DNA of 64,000 nucleotides from Xylanivirga thermophila (GTDB lineage Bacteria > Bacillota > Clostridia > Caldicoprobacterales > Xylanivirgaceae). Numbering within the stretch: the first letter of the stretch is position 1; each line of letters starts with the position of its first letter. Position numbers and translations under genes: made by a program. Below are positions 50,402-61,515 of this stretch, piece by piece. The notes beneath the pieces were generated by a model. That model made no database searches, was not told the DNA's origin, and saw only the letters and a program-made list of their open reading frames with translations. The stretch lies in assembly GCF_004138105.1 (NCBI RefSeq), contig NZ_RXHQ01000001.1, forward strand, positions 62,001 through 126,000. Direction: 5' to 3'.

Positions 50402-52663
50402 GTGGATAAAGATATATATGCATCGGTAGTAGTGGATCAGGCTCATCCTTCCATTGATAGACATTTTGATTATATAGTGCCAGAAGAGCTGATGGGGGAT
50501 TATTTGGTAGGCAAACGGGTCTTAGTGCCTTTTGGCATTAGTAATAAAGCTATAAAGGCATACGTATTGAAAGTATCAAACTACACACAACTGCCTCATA
50601 ATCGACTAAAATCCATAATAAAGGTACTGGACAAAGAGCCTGTTCTATCTGAACGGGCTATTCCTCTTATTTACTGGATGAAGGAAAAATGTCATTGTAT
50701 GCTTATAGATGCAATAAATGCATTTGTACCACCGGGCATACGAAAGAATACAAGGCCTAATAGACCCAAAATGGTGCATCTTAAAATACTAGATGGGCTG
50801 GATGCATATATGGAGCAAGTGGGGAAAAGGTCAAGATATATGGCAGATATTTTGGATGTGCTATATAAAAACGATGGGGATTTGCCATTGAATATAATAT
50901 CAGGTGATACGGGTGCACCTGCATCTAGTTTTAATGGACTTGTAAAGAGGGGTCTTATAGACATATATGAAGGTCAGCCAGATATTGCAAATTTTAGTGA
51001 TATGCATGGTCAAAAATGCGAATTGCCCGAATTAACGGTAGAGCAAAAAGAAGCATTGGACATTATTCGTAATACCATAGCAAAGGGGAAATCTAATATA
51101 CTCCTACATGGTGTTACAGGTAGCGGCAAAACAGAGGTATATATGAGGGCAGTTGGGGATATAGTTGCTAAAGGCAAACAGGCCATAATACTGGTACCTG
51201 AAATATCCCTTACTCCCCAGACCATAAGTAGGTTTAAGATGAGATTTGGAAATCGGGTTGCAGTGCTGCATAGCCGTCTCTCCGATGGGGAACGTGCCTT
51301 TGAATGGAAAAGGATACTTCATGGAGAAGTAGATATGGTGGTGGGGGTTCGCTCAGCGGTATTTGCCCCATTTAAAAATTTGGGAATAATAATAATAGAT
51401 GAGGCCCATGATGACAGCTATAAATCAGAAGGCCGTCCGAGATACCATGCGGTAGATGTGGCTAAAGAACGGTGTAATCTTGAGGAGAGTGTATTGGTGA
51501 TAGGAACTGCCACTCCTTCCATAGAGCAATACTACGATATGACAAAGGGAGAATATACCCTGGTTGAGATGAAAAATCGTGTAGATAAGAGGCGGATGCC
51601 TCCGGTGGAAGTCGTAGACATGAGAGATGAGCTTATTAAGGGCAATCGCACAATGTTTAGTCAGGCGCTTTATATATCCATAAAAGAGGTGCTTGATAGG
51701 AGAGAGCAGGCTATATTGCTTTTAAATAGGCGTGGGTATGCCCAGTTTGTATCATGTAGATCCTGTGGATGGGTGGCAAAATGTAAAAGATGTGATGTTT
51801 CCCTTACCTATCATGCAGATGGTAGGATATTAAAATGTCATTACTGCGGACGAAGATATAGGTATCCATATGTATGTCCAAACTGTGGCAGCCATTTTAT
51901 AAAGCAGTTTGGTGTAGGTACCCAAAGATTGGAAGAACAGCTATCAAAGATGTTTCCAGATGTCCGTACTGTGCGTATGGATATGGATACTACATCTACA
52001 AAGGATGCCCATGAAAAGATATTAGCTGCATTTAGACGAGGGGAATATGATATATTGTTAGGAACGCAGATGATTGCAAAGGGATTGGATTTTCCAAACG
52101 TTACCCTAGTGGGAGTAATAACGGCAGATACTTCCTTGAATCTTCCAGAGTATAAAAGTGCTGAAAAGACATTTCAATTGGTTACTCAGGTAGCAGGTCG
52201 CACAGGCAGGGGAGATAGGGGAGGTAAGGTAATCGTTCAGTCGTATGAACCTAATCACTATGCAATAGAGTATGCCTCCCATCACGATTATGAAGCATTT
52301 TATAAAAAAGAAATAAATTTAAGGGAGCAGTTTCTATATCCCCCATTTTCCAATATAATTAAGATATTGATCATAGGGGATGTGGAAAAGGATACTATTG
52401 AGTTAAGTCATAGAATATCAGAATGGCTTGTGAAAAATATAGATAATGATATAATTTTAAAAAATGGACTTATATCAATAGGTGCTAATCCAGCACCTAT
52501 TGATAAGATAGATAATAGATATAGATGGCAGGTACTCATTAAAATAAGGCCAGATGCCATGTTTGATGGGGTGTATCATTGTCTAGTAGACAGATGTATT
52601 GAAGAGTTTGGGAATAAAGAACAAAATGTAATTATAGATTTTTATCCTGTCAGTCTTTTGTAG
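50402..52663 (+). CDS. priA: Primosomal replication restart helicase PriA
   Basis: This 753-residue SF2 helicase reloads replication forks. An N-terminal DNA-binding domain is followed by Walker A GVTGSGKTEVY, the DEAH-type motif IIDEAHDDSYKSE, and paired zinc motifs (CRSCGWVAKCKRCD and CHYCGRRY with CPNCGS). Helicase motifs GTQMIAKGLDFPNV and QVAGRTGRGDRGG complete it. The GTG at 50402 is chosen because GGGGAGGAAGG lies upstream; the ATGs at 50378 and 50384 precede that site. Confidence 0.95.
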   Translation: MDKDIYASVVVDQAHPSIDRHFDYIVPEELMGDYLVGKRVLVPFGISNKAIKAYVLKVSNYTQLPHNRLKSIIKVLDKEPVLSERAIPLIYWMKEKCHCMLIDAINAFVPPGIRKNTRPNRPKMVHLKILDGLDAYMEQVGKRSRYMADILDVLYKNDGDLPLNIISGDTGAPASSFNGLVKRGLIDIYEGQPDIANFSDMHGQKCELPELTVEQKEALDIIRNTIAKGKSNILLHGVTGSGKTEVYMRAVGDIVAKGKQAIILVPEISLTPQTISRFKMRFGNRVAVLHSRLSDGERAFEWKRILHGEVDMVVGVRSAVFAPFKNLGIIIIDEAHDDSYKSEGRPRYHAVDVAKERCNLEESVLVIGTATPSIEQYYDMTKGEYTLVEMKNRVDKRRMPPVEVVDMRDELIKGNRTMFSQALYISIKEVLDRREQAILLLNRRGYAQFVSCRSCGWVAKCKRCDVSLTYHADGRILKCHYCGRRYRYPYVCPNCGSHFIKQFGVGTQRLEEQLSKMFPDVRTVRMDMDTTSTKDAHEKILAAFRRGEYDILLGTQMIAKGLDFPNVTLVGVITADTSLNLPEYKSAEKTFQLVTQVAGRTGRGDRGGKVIVQSYEPNHYAIEYASHHDYEAFYKKEINLREQFLYPPFSNIIKILIIGDVEKDTIELSHRISEWLVKNIDNDIILKNGLISIGANPAPIDKIDNRYRWQVLIKIRPDAMFDGVYHCLVDRCIEEFGNKEQNVIIDFYPVSLL

Positions 52664-52722
52664 AAATAGAGTTTAATATTTGATATATAGATAAGGATAT
52701 TATAGGAAGGAAGATGTTAATT

Positions 52723-53181
52723 ATGGCTCTTAGAGAGATAAAAAAACATCCGCGGGATGAGATATTACGAAAAAAGTCCAGAAAAGTGGATAAAATAGAT
52801 CAAAGGATAATTACACTTTTAGATGATATGGCTGAGACCATGTACAAAGCCGATGGGGTAGGACTTGCAGCGCCGCAGGTAGGTATATTAAAGCGTATAG
52901 TTGTAATCGATGTGGGAGATGGTTTAATAGAGCTTATAAATCCTGAAATCATAGATGCAAAAGGCAGCCAAATTGGGGATGAAGGTTGTCTAAGCTTACC
53001 AGGGATAACAGGCAGGGTAAAGAGGCCTAATGAGGTTAAATTGCGGGCATTAAATCGTAAGGGTGAAGAGATAGAAATGGTAGGCACTGGTCTTCTGGCC
53101 AGGGCTATGTGTCATGAGACTGATCATCTTGATGGTATATTGTTTATAGATAAGGCTATGTCAAAAAGCCATGAGGAGTGA
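52723..53181 (+). CDS. def: Peptide deformylase
   Basis: This 152-residue metalloenzyme removes the N-terminal formyl group from new proteins. Motif 1 is [10 protein letters not shown], motif 2 EGCLSLPG (metal Cys) and motif 3 CHETDHLDG (HExxH form). The N-terminus [10 protein letters not shown] matches homologues, so the ATG at 52723 is preferred to that at 52714; the AGGAAGGAAG site is compatible with either. It is followed after 5 bases by fmt, its functional partner. Confidence 0.94.
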   Translation: MALREIKKHPRDEILRKKSRKVDKIDQRIITLLDDMAETMYKADGVGLAAPQVGILKRIVVIDVGDGLIELINPEIIDAKGSQIGDEGCLSLPGITGRVKRPNEVKLRALNRKGEEIEMVGTGLLARAMCHETDHLDGILFIDKAMSKSHEE

Positions 53182-53186
53182 TGTAG

Positions 53187-54155
53187 TTGCTTAGAATAAT
53201 ATTTATGGGGACACCTGATTTTGCCATATGTGCTCTAGATGCTATTTATGATGATGGTCATGAATTATTAGGTGTAGTTACGCAGCCTGATAGGCCAAAG
53301 GGCAGGGGGAAGAAGCTTGCTCCTCCGCCTGTCAAAGAATGGGCTATTGCAAAGGGTATACCAGTATATCAACCTTCAAAAGTAAATAGTCCAGAGTTTA
53401 TAGATGATATAAAGGCATTAAAGCCGGATATTATAGTTACGGCGGCCTATGGACGAATACTCTCAAAGGAGATACTTGACATTCCAAGGTTAGGCTGTAT
53501 AAATGTCCATGCCTCACTCCTGCCAAAATACAGGGGGGCTTCTCCAATCCAGCAAGCTATTTTAAATGGTGATACGGAAAGTGGTATTACAATAATGTAC
53601 ATGGATGAGGAGATGGATACTGGAGACATAATCCTTCAGGAGCGCATAGATATAGGCAAAGACGAGCGAGTAGATAGTGTACATGATAGGCTGGCAAAAT
53701 TAGGCGGTAAGGCAGTATCAAAGGCATTGACTCTTCTAGAAGAGGGCAAGGCTGAGGCCACATCTCAAGATCACAGTCAAGCTACATACTGTTCAAAGAT
53801 AGATAAATCCCAAGGTGAGATAGACTGGGCAAATAGATCCATAGATATAAAGAATCGGGTACGGGCTCTTACTCCATATCCAGGAAGTTATACATTTATA
53901 GATAAAGAACGTCTAAAGATATGGAAGGTGGATATTGTTCATCTGGAGGATGTTAAAAAGAATAATACTATACCAGGTGAGGTCAAGGTGGCTGATGTGA
54001 AGGATGGACTTATTGTAGCTTGTGGAGATGGATATTTAAGGCTATTTGAAGTTCAGGGGTCAGGTGGACGTCCCATGGCCGATACGGATTATTTAAAGGG
54101 ACACGACATAAAAGTAGGAACTATATTGGGACGACAAAAGGAGATATTTGGATAG
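53187..54155 (+). CDS. fmt: Methionyl-tRNA formyltransferase
   Basis: This 322-residue enzyme formylates initiator Met-tRNA using 10-formyl-tetrahydrofolate. The N-terminal IFMGTPDFA, the folate-site loop HASLLPKYRGASPIQ and the catalytic Asp in DEEMDTGDI are present. The C-terminal OB domain contains VRALTPYPGSYTFI. The start is TTG with GAGGAG upstream. rsmB begins directly after its stop. Confidence 0.95.
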   Translation: MLRIIFMGTPDFAICALDAIYDDGHELLGVVTQPDRPKGRGKKLAPPPVKEWAIAKGIPVYQPSKVNSPEFIDDIKALKPDIIVTAAYGRILSKEILDIPRLGCINVHASLLPKYRGASPIQQAILNGDTESGITIMYMDEEMDTGDIILQERIDIGKDERVDSVHDRLAKLGGKAVSKALTLLEEGKAEATSQDHSQATYCSKIDKSQGEIDWANRSIDIKNRVRALTPYPGSYTFIDKERLKIWKVDIVHLEDVKKNNTIPGEVKVADVKDGLIVACGDGYLRLFEVQGSGGRPMADTDYLKGHDIKVGTILGRQKEIFG

Positions 54156-55490
54156 ATGGATAAAGCGAGGGAAATCGCCCTTAAGGTATTAAAAGCAGTA
54201 AACGAAGATGGTAAATATTCTAATATAGCATTAAAAGAGGCATTAAGGCATGATGCATTGGATAATAAGGATCATGCTTTTAGTGCCCAGATTGTATATG
54301 GTACCCTAGAGAAACAGGTAACTATAGATTACATTCTAGAACAATTTATAAACAAGAGGTTAAAAAATCCATGGGTGGTAAATATATTAAGGATGGGATG
54401 TTATCAAATACTATATTTAGATAAGGTACCTGATTTTGCAGCGTGCAGTGAATCGGTAAATCTATGCAGACGTTATGCTAAGGGGCTAAGTGGTCTAGTA
54501 AATGGAGTGCTTCGAAATATATCAAGGAACAAAGAAAAGATTGATATTGAGAAGTATAAAAATAACGAAGGGCTATACCTTTCACTTAAATATAGTTATC
54601 CTAAGTGGTTAGTGGACAGATGGCTCAAACAGTATGGGTTTAATGATACAGAGTATATACTGGATACCCAGGTCCCGCATAACTATACAACCGTACGGGT
54701 AAATACTCTAAAAACCTCAAAAGAACAACTGATACAATCCTTAAATAGGGAGGGTATTGAGGTTAAGGATGGATTTTATATACCTGAATCACTTATGTTA
54801 AAAGGTATGAAGGATGTGGAACAAAACCTATTCTACAATCAGGGGCTTTTTACCGTGCAGGGAGAGAGTTCAATGCTGGTATCACAGATATTGGATCTAA
54901 AACCTATGGATAGGGTACTCGATGCATGTAGTGCTCCAGGGGGGAAGACTGCCCATATGGCTGCTATTATGGGAAATAGGGGCAGTATCACTGCATGGGA
55001 TATCCATCCTCATAGAGTGCAACTTATAGGGGAGAACATGAAAAGACTTGGTGTATCCATCGTAGAGGCTAAAGTACAAGATGCTATGAAGCCTGTCTTA
55101 GGTCTGTCTGAAACGATGGATAAGGTGCTTGTTGATGTACCTTGTTCAGGTCTTGGGGTGGTACACAAAAAGCCTGATATAAAGCTTAGATTAAGACCTG
55201 AAGCTCTGGATAGTCTACCTAGAATACAACTTGACATATTATCTAGGTGTAGCACATACGTAAAACCCGGGGGAGTGCTTCTATACAGTACGTGTACTAT
55301 CAATAAAGATGAAAATGAGTGCGTTATAGATAAATTTCTCGAGGAACACCAAGAATTCAAACTAGACGAAATTGATACGATTTCTGAAAAATTAAAAGGG
55401 TCTATATATAACAGGGGAATGCTGCGTACTTTGCCAGGACGGGATGGTATAGATGGATTCTTTATCTGTAGATTACGAAGGAGCGAATAA
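54156..55490 (+). CDS. rsmB: 16S rRNA (cytosine-967-C5)-methyltransferase
   Basis: This 444-residue protein has an N-terminal NusB-like RNA-binding domain (about residues 1-135) and a C-terminal AdoMet methyltransferase domain. Motif I is DACSAPGGKTAHMA, and the two catalytic Cys motifs are DVPCSGLGV and LLYSTCTI. It is adjacent to fmt with no gap and runs into rlmN with one base between, in the classic fmt-rsmB-rlmN order. Confidence 0.94.
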   Translation: MDKAREIALKVLKAVNEDGKYSNIALKEALRHDALDNKDHAFSAQIVYGTLEKQVTIDYILEQFINKRLKNPWVVNILRMGCYQILYLDKVPDFAACSESVNLCRRYAKGLSGLVNGVLRNISRNKEKIDIEKYKNNEGLYLSLKYSYPKWLVDRWLKQYGFNDTEYILDTQVPHNYTTVRVNTLKTSKEQLIQSLNREGIEVKDGFYIPESLMLKGMKDVEQNLFYNQGLFTVQGESSMLVSQILDLKPMDRVLDACSAPGGKTAHMAAIMGNRGSITAWDIHPHRVQLIGENMKRLGVSIVEAKVQDAMKPVLGLSETMDKVLVDVPCSGLGVVHKKPDIKLRLRPEALDSLPRIQLDILSRCSTYVKPGGVLLYSTCTINKDENECVIDKFLEEHQEFKLDEIDTISEKLKGSIYNRGMLRTLPGRDGIDGFFICRLRRSE

Positions 55491-55491
55491 T

Positions 55492-56556
55492 ATGGATATA
55501 AAGCCCAATATATTGGATTATTCTCTAGTTGAGATTGAGCATATTGTAAAGGATATGGGTCAGCCAGCATTTAGGGCAAAACAGATATTTAAATGGCTAC
55601 ATACGGGGGTTACAAGCTTTAAAGATATGAATAATATTTCCCAGCATATGAGACAGGAGTTAGATGGACGATTTATCATTGGTGGGGTAGAAATATTACA
55701 AAAACTTGTGTCAAAAAATGACGGAACTGCAAAGTATTTGTTTCTGTTGAGGGATGGTAATATAATAGAAAGCGTTGTGATGCCTTATAGCTATGGAAAT
55801 ACACAGTGTTTATCTACGCAAGTAGGTTGTCGGATGGGTTGTAGATTTTGTGCATCTACCAGAGAGGGGTTAGTTAGAAATCTTACCCCGGGAGAGATGT
55901 TATCTCAGGTGTTTACGGCGAATAAGGATGTATTGGATAAAGAGGATAGGGATAGGGGAATAAAAAACATAGTGCTTATGGGCAGTGGTGAACCACTTGA
56001 TAATTATGATAATGTGATAAAATTTATACATCTTATCCATGATCCAATGGGCATGAATATAAGCTATAGAAATATTACCCTATCTACTTGCGGATTAGTG
56101 CCAAATATAATAAAATTGGCCCATGAGGATATGCCTATAACTTTATCCCTATCCCTTCATGCACCTAATGATGAACTAAGAAGGAAGATAATGCCCATTG
56201 GTTCTAAATATTCAGTGCATGATATTATAGATGCTAGTCGCTATTATTTTAAAGAAACCGGTCGCAGGGTAACGTTTGAGTACGCCCTTATGGAAGGGGT
56301 AAATGATGGGGAAAAAGAGGCATTTGAACTTTCAAAACTTCTAGGTGATTTTGATTGCCATGTTAATGTAATACCTGTAAATCCTATAGAAGATGGTATG
56401 TACAGGAAGGGAAGCCGGGAAAGTGTAGAGAGATTCATATCCATTTTAAGACGTTCAGGTATAAATGTTACTAAAAGACGAGAATTGGGCAGTGATATAA
56501 ATGGTGCATGTGGTCAGCTTAAACGGAGCTATCTAAAGAGCAAGCCAATTACCTAA
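55492..56556 (+). CDS. rlmN: Dual-specificity 23S rRNA/tRNA adenine-C2 methyltransferase
   Basis: This 354-residue radical SAM enzyme methylates A2503 of 23S rRNA and A37 of some tRNAs. The cluster motif is CRMGCRFC, with NIVLMGSGEPLDNYDNV and LSLHAPNDELR following. The C-terminal methyl-carrying Cys is in DINGACGQL. The ATG at 55492 fits AAGGAG; a longer frame overlapping rsmB is rejected. Confidence 0.95.
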   Translation: MDIKPNILDYSLVEIEHIVKDMGQPAFRAKQIFKWLHTGVTSFKDMNNISQHMRQELDGRFIIGGVEILQKLVSKNDGTAKYLFLLRDGNIIESVVMPYSYGNTQCLSTQVGCRMGCRFCASTREGLVRNLTPGEMLSQVFTANKDVLDKEDRDRGIKNIVLMGSGEPLDNYDNVIKFIHLIHDPMGMNISYRNITLSTCGLVPNIIKLAHEDMPITLSLSLHAPNDELRRKIMPIGSKYSVHDIIDASRYYFKETGRRVTFEYALMEGVNDGEKEAFELSKLLGDFDCHVNVIPVNPIEDGMYRKGSRESVERFISILRRSGINVTKRRELGSDINGACGQLKRSYLKSKPIT

Positions 56557-56581
56557 TAGGTTGAAAGGGGTGATGATACCC

Positions 56582-57343
56582 ATGTTAATTGTTTATGGGG
56601 CATATACACATAAAGGGAAGGTTAGAAAGCGAAACGAAGATTACTTTTATATCCCTAATAAAACGAAAGGGGTAGAAGACATTGCTATGGTAGCCGATGG
56701 CATGGGCGGACATAATGCTGGAGACTTGGCAAGCAGGATGGTAGTAGAGCATATTTTAGAATATTTTTATCAGCATAAAAACAACATAAAATCTATAGAC
56801 GATGTGAGGGACGCCATACATCAGGCTATGCAGAATGCAAATCAAAAGGTATATGAATATTCAATTACTGATGCTATGTATTCCGGTATGGGTACCACCC
56901 TTACCCTTGCTTACTTTTTTGAAGATACTGTATGTATAGGTCATGTAGGAGACAGTAGGGGTTATATAATAAGGGAAGGCGAGTTAAAACAGATAACCAA
57001 AGACCATTCGTTGGTACAAGAATTGCTAGAAAACGGAAGCATTACCCCTGATGAAATGCAGCATCACCCACAAAAGAACGTTATAACCCGTGCACTAGGT
57101 ACTGATAAACATGTTAGGATCGACTATTACGAAGTAAAAATGCAGCCCAATGATGCACTAATACTATGCACTGATGGATTGTTAAACCATGTGAATATAG
57201 AAGATAAAATAGAATTCATAATGTCCAATAGATTGCCACAGCATATAGCGGAAAAACTTGGGGAAAAGGCTCTAGATGGTGGAGGGATTGATAACATTAC
57301 AGTAGTTGTGGCCAAGTATTTGAATGGGGCTGAAAAGAGGTGA
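56582..57343 (+). CDS. prpC: Stp1/PrpC-family PP2C Ser/Thr protein phosphatase
   Basis: This 253-residue PP2C phosphatase has metal-binding Asp residues in VRKRNEDYF, VADGMGGHNAGD, GHVGDSRGY and GGIDNITVVV, the full set for the family. It reverses phosphorylation by the adjacent PrkC kinase. The ATG at 56582 is preferred, with AAAGGGGTG about 10 bases upstream; the alternative ATG at 56573 is close to the site. It overlaps the region of the kinase start. Confidence 0.93.
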   Translation: MLIVYGAYTHKGKVRKRNEDYFYIPNKTKGVEDIAMVADGMGGHNAGDLASRMVVEHILEYFYQHKNNIKSIDDVRDAIHQAMQNANQKVYEYSITDAMYSGMGTTLTLAYFFEDTVCIGHVGDSRGYIIREGELKQITKDHSLVQELLENGSITPDEMQHHPQKNVITRALGTDKHVRIDYYEVKMQPNDALILCTDGLLNHVNIEDKIEFIMSNRLPQHIAEKLGEKALDGGGIDNITVVVAKYLNGAEKR

Positions 57344-57348
57344 GTGCT

Positions 57349-59310
57349 TTGGTGGGAAAATTATTAGGGGGACGATATGAACTTATAGAAAAAATAGGCG
57401 GTGGTGGCATGGCCATCGTGTATAAAGCCAAGTGTCATCTACTCAAAAGATATGTAGCTGTCAAAGTACTAAGGCCTGAACTAGTAGAAGATGATGATTT
57501 TGTTTCCAGATTCAAAAGGGAGGCTCAGGCAGCTGCCAGTTTATCACATCCCAATATTGTAAATATATATGATGTGGGGCAGGAAGACGATATACATTAT
57601 ATTGTTATGGAATATATAAAGGGAATGACTCTTAAAGAGTATGTAAAGAAAAAACACATACTGGATAGCAGAGAGGCTACACAAATAGGCGTTCAGATCT
57701 GTTCTGCCATAAAACATGCCCATGATAATGGTATAGTACATAGGGATATAAAGCCCCAAAACATACTGGTAGGTGACGGCGGGATTATAAAGGTGACTGA
57801 TTTTGGTATAGCACGGGCGGCTACATCATCAACTGTTACCATGGCGGGAGCTAATGTTATGGGTTCTGTACATTATTTCTCTCCAGAACAAGCTAGGGGA
57901 GGCTATGTAGATGCCAAATCCGATCTATATTCCCTTGGTATAGTATTATATGAGATGGTAACTGGGACGGTACCATTTGAGGGGGATAGTGCCATATCGG
58001 TGGCTTTGAAGCATATACAGGAGCCTGTAATACCGCCTGGGCAATTAAATCCTGATATACCTAAAAGCCTTCAGGATATAATAGAAAAGGCCATTGAAAA
58101 GGACCAATGCTTAAGATACCAAACTGCCCAGGAGATGATAGATGATCTTAGAAAATCTCTTAAAGATCCTGAAGGAAATTTTGTAATACGAAACAATATT
58201 GACAGTGATAGCCCTACGCAGGTTATTCCTTCGTTAGGTAATGTACAGTATAAACCACCAAATACTAAAGGTAGCGGGGAAAAGAGTAGGGACGGATTAA
58301 AAGAAAAACCGGCTGAAAAGCATAACAAAAGATTAGGTGCAAAGGCATGGTTTATTATACTGCCTGCCTTGTTTATAATGATACTTGCATTTTATATAGG
58401 AAGTCGTATATTTCAAAATAATTTTGTTCCAAAGGAAATAGAAGTACCAAATATAAAAAATTATACCGAAGAACAGGCTATTGAAAGGCTAAAAGATTCA
58501 GAACTGATGTTAGATATCATAGGCGAGAAAAACAGCGATGATGTTGAAGAGGGACATATTATATCACAACATCCATTGCCAAATACCAAGGTAAAACCAT
58601 CATCTATAGTAGAAGCAGTGATAAGTCTAGGACCTAAGATGATAAAAGTACCAGATGTTATAGGAGCGGAAGAGCGTAATGCCATAATAACCCTAGAAAA
58701 TAGGGGGCTTAAGGTGGAAACACCTGAGTACGAATATAATGATAAATATCCTTCTGGTATTGTAATAGATCAGAGTATTCAAAAGGATACGGAGGTAGCG
58801 GATAATTCGTCTATAAAGATAGTAGTGAGTAAGGGACCAGAAAGCAAAGTGGTAAAAGTGGGGACATATACCCAGATGCAAATTGGTGTAGCTGAACAGC
58901 TTATTAAAAATGACGGACTTAAAATGAAGGTATCTGAAGAATACAGTGAAGAGGTGCCAAAGGGTGCAGTTATAAAACAACAGCCTAAGCCAGGGGTGTT
59001 TGTCGAGGAAGGACGTAATGTGGAATTATGGGTGAGTCTAGGACCAAGGCCATCCTATCCCAAAACCCTTACGATACCTCTACCAAAGCCATCTGAAGAC
59101 CAAGAAGGAGAGGTAGACAAGGTGGTGAGGATACGGGTAGCTGAGGCTGAAACAGGAGAAATTTACTATGATAATGAGCATAATATAGGAGAAAATGTGG
59201 TATCATTACAACTTAAAGGCAAAGGCGTAGTGAACTTTATAATATATATAGACGATCAGGAGATAGATAGGGTGACTGTGGATTTTAGTAAAAAGGAAGA
59301 TGCCGAATGA
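57349..59310 (+). CDS. prkC: PASTA-domain Ser/Thr protein kinase (PrkC/Stk1)
   Basis: This 653-residue membrane kinase has a cytosolic Hanks-type domain (about residues 8-270). The Gly loop is IGGGGMAIVY, VAVKVL holds the ATP Lys, HRDIKPQNIL the catalytic Asp and VTDFGIAR the DFG. A juxtamembrane linker, one membrane segment (about 331-350) and three extracellular PASTA repeats follow, then a C-terminal beta domain. PASTA repeats sense peptidoglycan or lipid II. TTG at 57349 is a best guess (SD AGAGGTG); GTG at 57340 or 57352 are alternatives. It forms the usual pair with prpC. Confidence 0.94.
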   Translation: MVGKLLGGRYELIEKIGGGGMAIVYKAKCHLLKRYVAVKVLRPELVEDDDFVSRFKREAQAAASLSHPNIVNIYDVGQEDDIHYIVMEYIKGMTLKEYVKKKHILDSREATQIGVQICSAIKHAHDNGIVHRDIKPQNILVGDGGIIKVTDFGIARAATSSTVTMAGANVMGSVHYFSPEQARGGYVDAKSDLYSLGIVLYEMVTGTVPFEGDSAISVALKHIQEPVIPPGQLNPDIPKSLQDIIEKAIEKDQCLRYQTAQEMIDDLRKSLKDPEGNFVIRNNIDSDSPTQVIPSLGNVQYKPPNTKGSGEKSRDGLKEKPAEKHNKRLGAKAWFIILPALFIMILAFYIGSRIFQNNFVPKEIEVPNIKNYTEEQAIERLKDSELMLDIIGEKNSDDVEEGHIISQHPLPNTKVKPSSIVEAVISLGPKMIKVPDVIGAEERNAIITLENRGLKVETPEYEYNDKYPSGIVIDQSIQKDTEVADNSSIKIVVSKGPESKVVKVGTYTQMQIGVAEQLIKNDGLKMKVSEEYSEEVPKGAVIKQQPKPGVFVEEGRNVELWVSLGPRPSYPKTLTIPLPKPSEDQEGEVDKVVRIRVAEAETGEIYYDNEHNIGENVVSLQLKGKGVVNFIIYIDDQEIDRVTVDFSKKEDAE

Positions 59311-60176
59311 CAACCACTGGAATAATAGTAAAAGGTGTTGGAGGACTCTATTTTGTGGAGATAGACGGGCAAGTACTGGAGTGTAGAGCAAGGGGTAAGT
59401 TTAGAAAAGATGGATTAATTCCTATGGTAGGTGATTATGCGGAAGTATCCCTAGAGGATAACACCATCGAGCATATACTCCCTAGGAAAAATCAGCTTAT
59501 AAGACCACCGGTTGCCAATATAGATAATTTGGCCATAGTTTTGGCAGCTGAAAATCCAAAACCGGATTTTTTGCTTATAGATAAACTTATATTGTATGCC
59601 ATTATAAGTGATATATCTCCGATTCTTATAATAAATAAAATAGATGTTGCAGAGACGGATGTATTGAAAGATATAAAAAATGTCTATAAAGGAACGCAAA
59701 TTCCCATTCTTGGAACCTCTGCAAAGACGGGGCAAGGTGTAGATCGGGTAGAGGAGATGCTAAAATCTGGGGTAACGACACTAGCAGGGCAGTCTGGCGT
59801 GGGAAAATCATCCCTTTTAAATGCAATATGTCCCCAGTTAAGTCTACAGACAGGGGATATAAGTCGTAAGCTAAAGAGGGGAAAACATACAACCAGATAT
59901 GTACAGATAATAACTTTGCCACATGGAGGCAAAGTATTGGATACACCTGGATTTAGTATGATGGCGCTAAAGAGTCTATCTCCTTATGATGTAGCGGAGT
60001 ATTATCCGGATTTTGCTCCATATACATATAGCTGTAGATATACAGATTGCTTGCATTATCGGGAACCGAACTGTGAGATAAAGAAACAAGTGCAGGAAGG
60101 TAATATAGCAAAAGATCGATATGATAGATATATACGTATAATAGAAGAACTAATGGCGGGGAAGGGAGATTTATAA
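59307..60176 (+). CDS. rsgA: Ribosome small subunit-dependent GTPase A
   Basis: This 289-residue circularly permuted GTPase matures the 30S subunit. An N-terminal OB fold is followed by INKIDVAE (G4), [12 protein letters not shown] (G1) and DTPGFS (G3). The C-terminal zinc motif is [20 protein letters not shown] overlap with prkC indicates coupling. rpe starts one base after its stop. Confidence 0.95.
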   Translation: MTTTGIIVKGVGGLYFVEIDGQVLECRARGKFRKDGLIPMVGDYAEVSLEDNTIEHILPRKNQLIRPPVANIDNLAIVLAAENPKPDFLLIDKLILYAIISDISPILIINKIDVAETDVLKDIKNVYKGTQIPILGTSAKTGQGVDRVEEMLKSGVTTLAGQSGVGKSSLLNAICPQLSLQTGDISRKLKRGKHTTRYVQIITLPHGGKVLDTPGFSMMALKSLSPYDVAEYYPDFAPYTYSCRYTDCLHYREPNCEIKKQVQEGNIAKDRYDRYIRIIEELMAGKGDL

Positions 60177-60177
60177 A

Positions 60178-60831
60178 ATGGTAAAAATAGCGCCTTCTAT
60201 ACTTTCAGCTGATTTTTCCAGGTTAGGAGAGGAGATTAAAAGGCTAGATGAGGCGGGAGCGGATATAATACATATAGATGTTATGGATGGACATTTTGTC
60301 CCTAATATTACAATGGGCCCAATGGTAGTGAAGGCTATAAGAAAGTATACTAATCTGCCATTTGATGTCCATCTTATGATGGACAACCCTATGGATTTTG
60401 TAGATGCATATATAGAGGCGGGAGCGGATATTATCACGGTGCATGGGGAGGTTTTGCCACACCTAGATAGATGTATACACTATATAAAGGATAAGGGTAT
60501 AAAGGCTTCAGTAGCGTTAAATCCTGCCACATCTCCAAGTATACTGGAGTATGTGCTAGAATATCTTGATATGGTGCTAGTTATGACAGTAAATCCAGGG
60601 TTTGGCGGGCAAAAGTTTATAAAAGGTATGCTACCCAAGATAAAAAGGGTTCGGGAAATGATAGACAGCCAGAGACTTTGTATGGATATAGAGGTAGATG
60701 GGGGAATATCTGCTTTAAATATACAAGATGTAGCGAAGGCGGGAGCTAATATATTTGTAGCCGGTTCTGCTATCTTTGGAGCTGAGGATATTTCAAAGAC
60801 TATACAGAATATGAGAAATAGGGCGATATGA
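60178..60831 (+). CDS. rpe: Ribulose-phosphate 3-epimerase
   Basis: This 217-residue TIM-barrel enzyme interconverts ribulose-5-phosphate and xylulose-5-phosphate. Motifs are [46 protein letters not shown] and EVDGGIS, with catalytic Asp and metal His residues present. It contains three GGCGGGAG octamers, the densest cluster in the window. It overlaps thiN by four bases. Confidence 0.95.
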   Translation: MVKIAPSILSADFSRLGEEIKRLDEAGADIIHIDVMDGHFVPNITMGPMVVKAIRKYTNLPFDVHLMMDNPMDFVDAYIEAGADIITVHGEVLPHLDRCIHYIKDKGIKASVALNPATSPSILEYVLEYLDMVLVMTVNPGFGGQKFIKGMLPKIKRVREMIDSQRLCMDIEVDGGISALNIQDVAKAGANIFVAGSAIFGAEDISKTIQNMRNRAI

Positions 60832-61466
60832 TGAATATTCTCATTATATTAAATGGAAGCATGGGCGATATAAGTGGCATAAAAGATGCTATAAAATCCT
60901 ATGATTATATAATATGTGCCGATGGAGGAGCAAGGTATGCCTATGCAGGAGGGATTATTCCCGATGTCATATTGGGAGATTTTGATTCATTACCAGAGGA
61001 CATATTGGAATATTATAAAACTAAAGATATCTTAATAAAGACATACCCTAAGGAAAAGGATGAAACCGATAGCCAGATAGCCGTTGATATGGCTATCTCT
61101 ATGGGGGCAGACAGAGTAACACTTATAGGAGCGTTAGGCAGCAGATTGGATCATTCATATGCAAATATAATGCTTCTGTGCCGATTAAAAAATCATGGTA
61201 TAGATGGTTGTATTATTGACAGCAACAATATAATAACGGTGTCAAATGATGTCCTAATTATAAATGGAGAAATAGGCGGGTATGTATCACTGCTTCCGTT
61301 AGGTGAAGATACGTATATAGAGTATACTAAGGGTCTTAGATATCCAATATTTGATAAAAAACTGCCTTTGGATTTTCCCTATGGTATAAGCAATGAGTTT
61401 ATTGAAAATACAGCTATGGTAAAAATAATATCAGGCTGGGTTGTAGCAATCAAGGCCACTGATTAA
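60828..61466 (+). CDS. thiN: Thiamine diphosphokinase
   Basis: This 212-residue enzyme makes thiamine diphosphate from thiamine and ATP. Motifs are [35 protein letters not shown] and [13 protein letters not shown]. Either ATG of the ATGATGA overlap could start it. In Bacillus the same place (yloS) lies between rpe and spoVM, as here. Confidence 0.93.
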   Translation: MMNILIILNGSMGDISGIKDAIKSYDYIICADGGARYAYAGGIIPDVILGDFDSLPEDILEYYKTKDILIKTYPKEKDETDSQIAVDMAISMGADRVTLIGALGSRLDHSYANIMLLCRLKNHGIDGCIIDSNNIITVSNDVLIINGEIGGYVSLLPLGEDTYIEYTKGLRYPIFDKKLPLDFPYGISNEFIENTAMVKIISGWVVAIKATD

Positions 61467-61515
61467 TATAATATATTAACTTTGTATATTTAGTTAGGAT
61501 TGGAGAAGTGGCCTT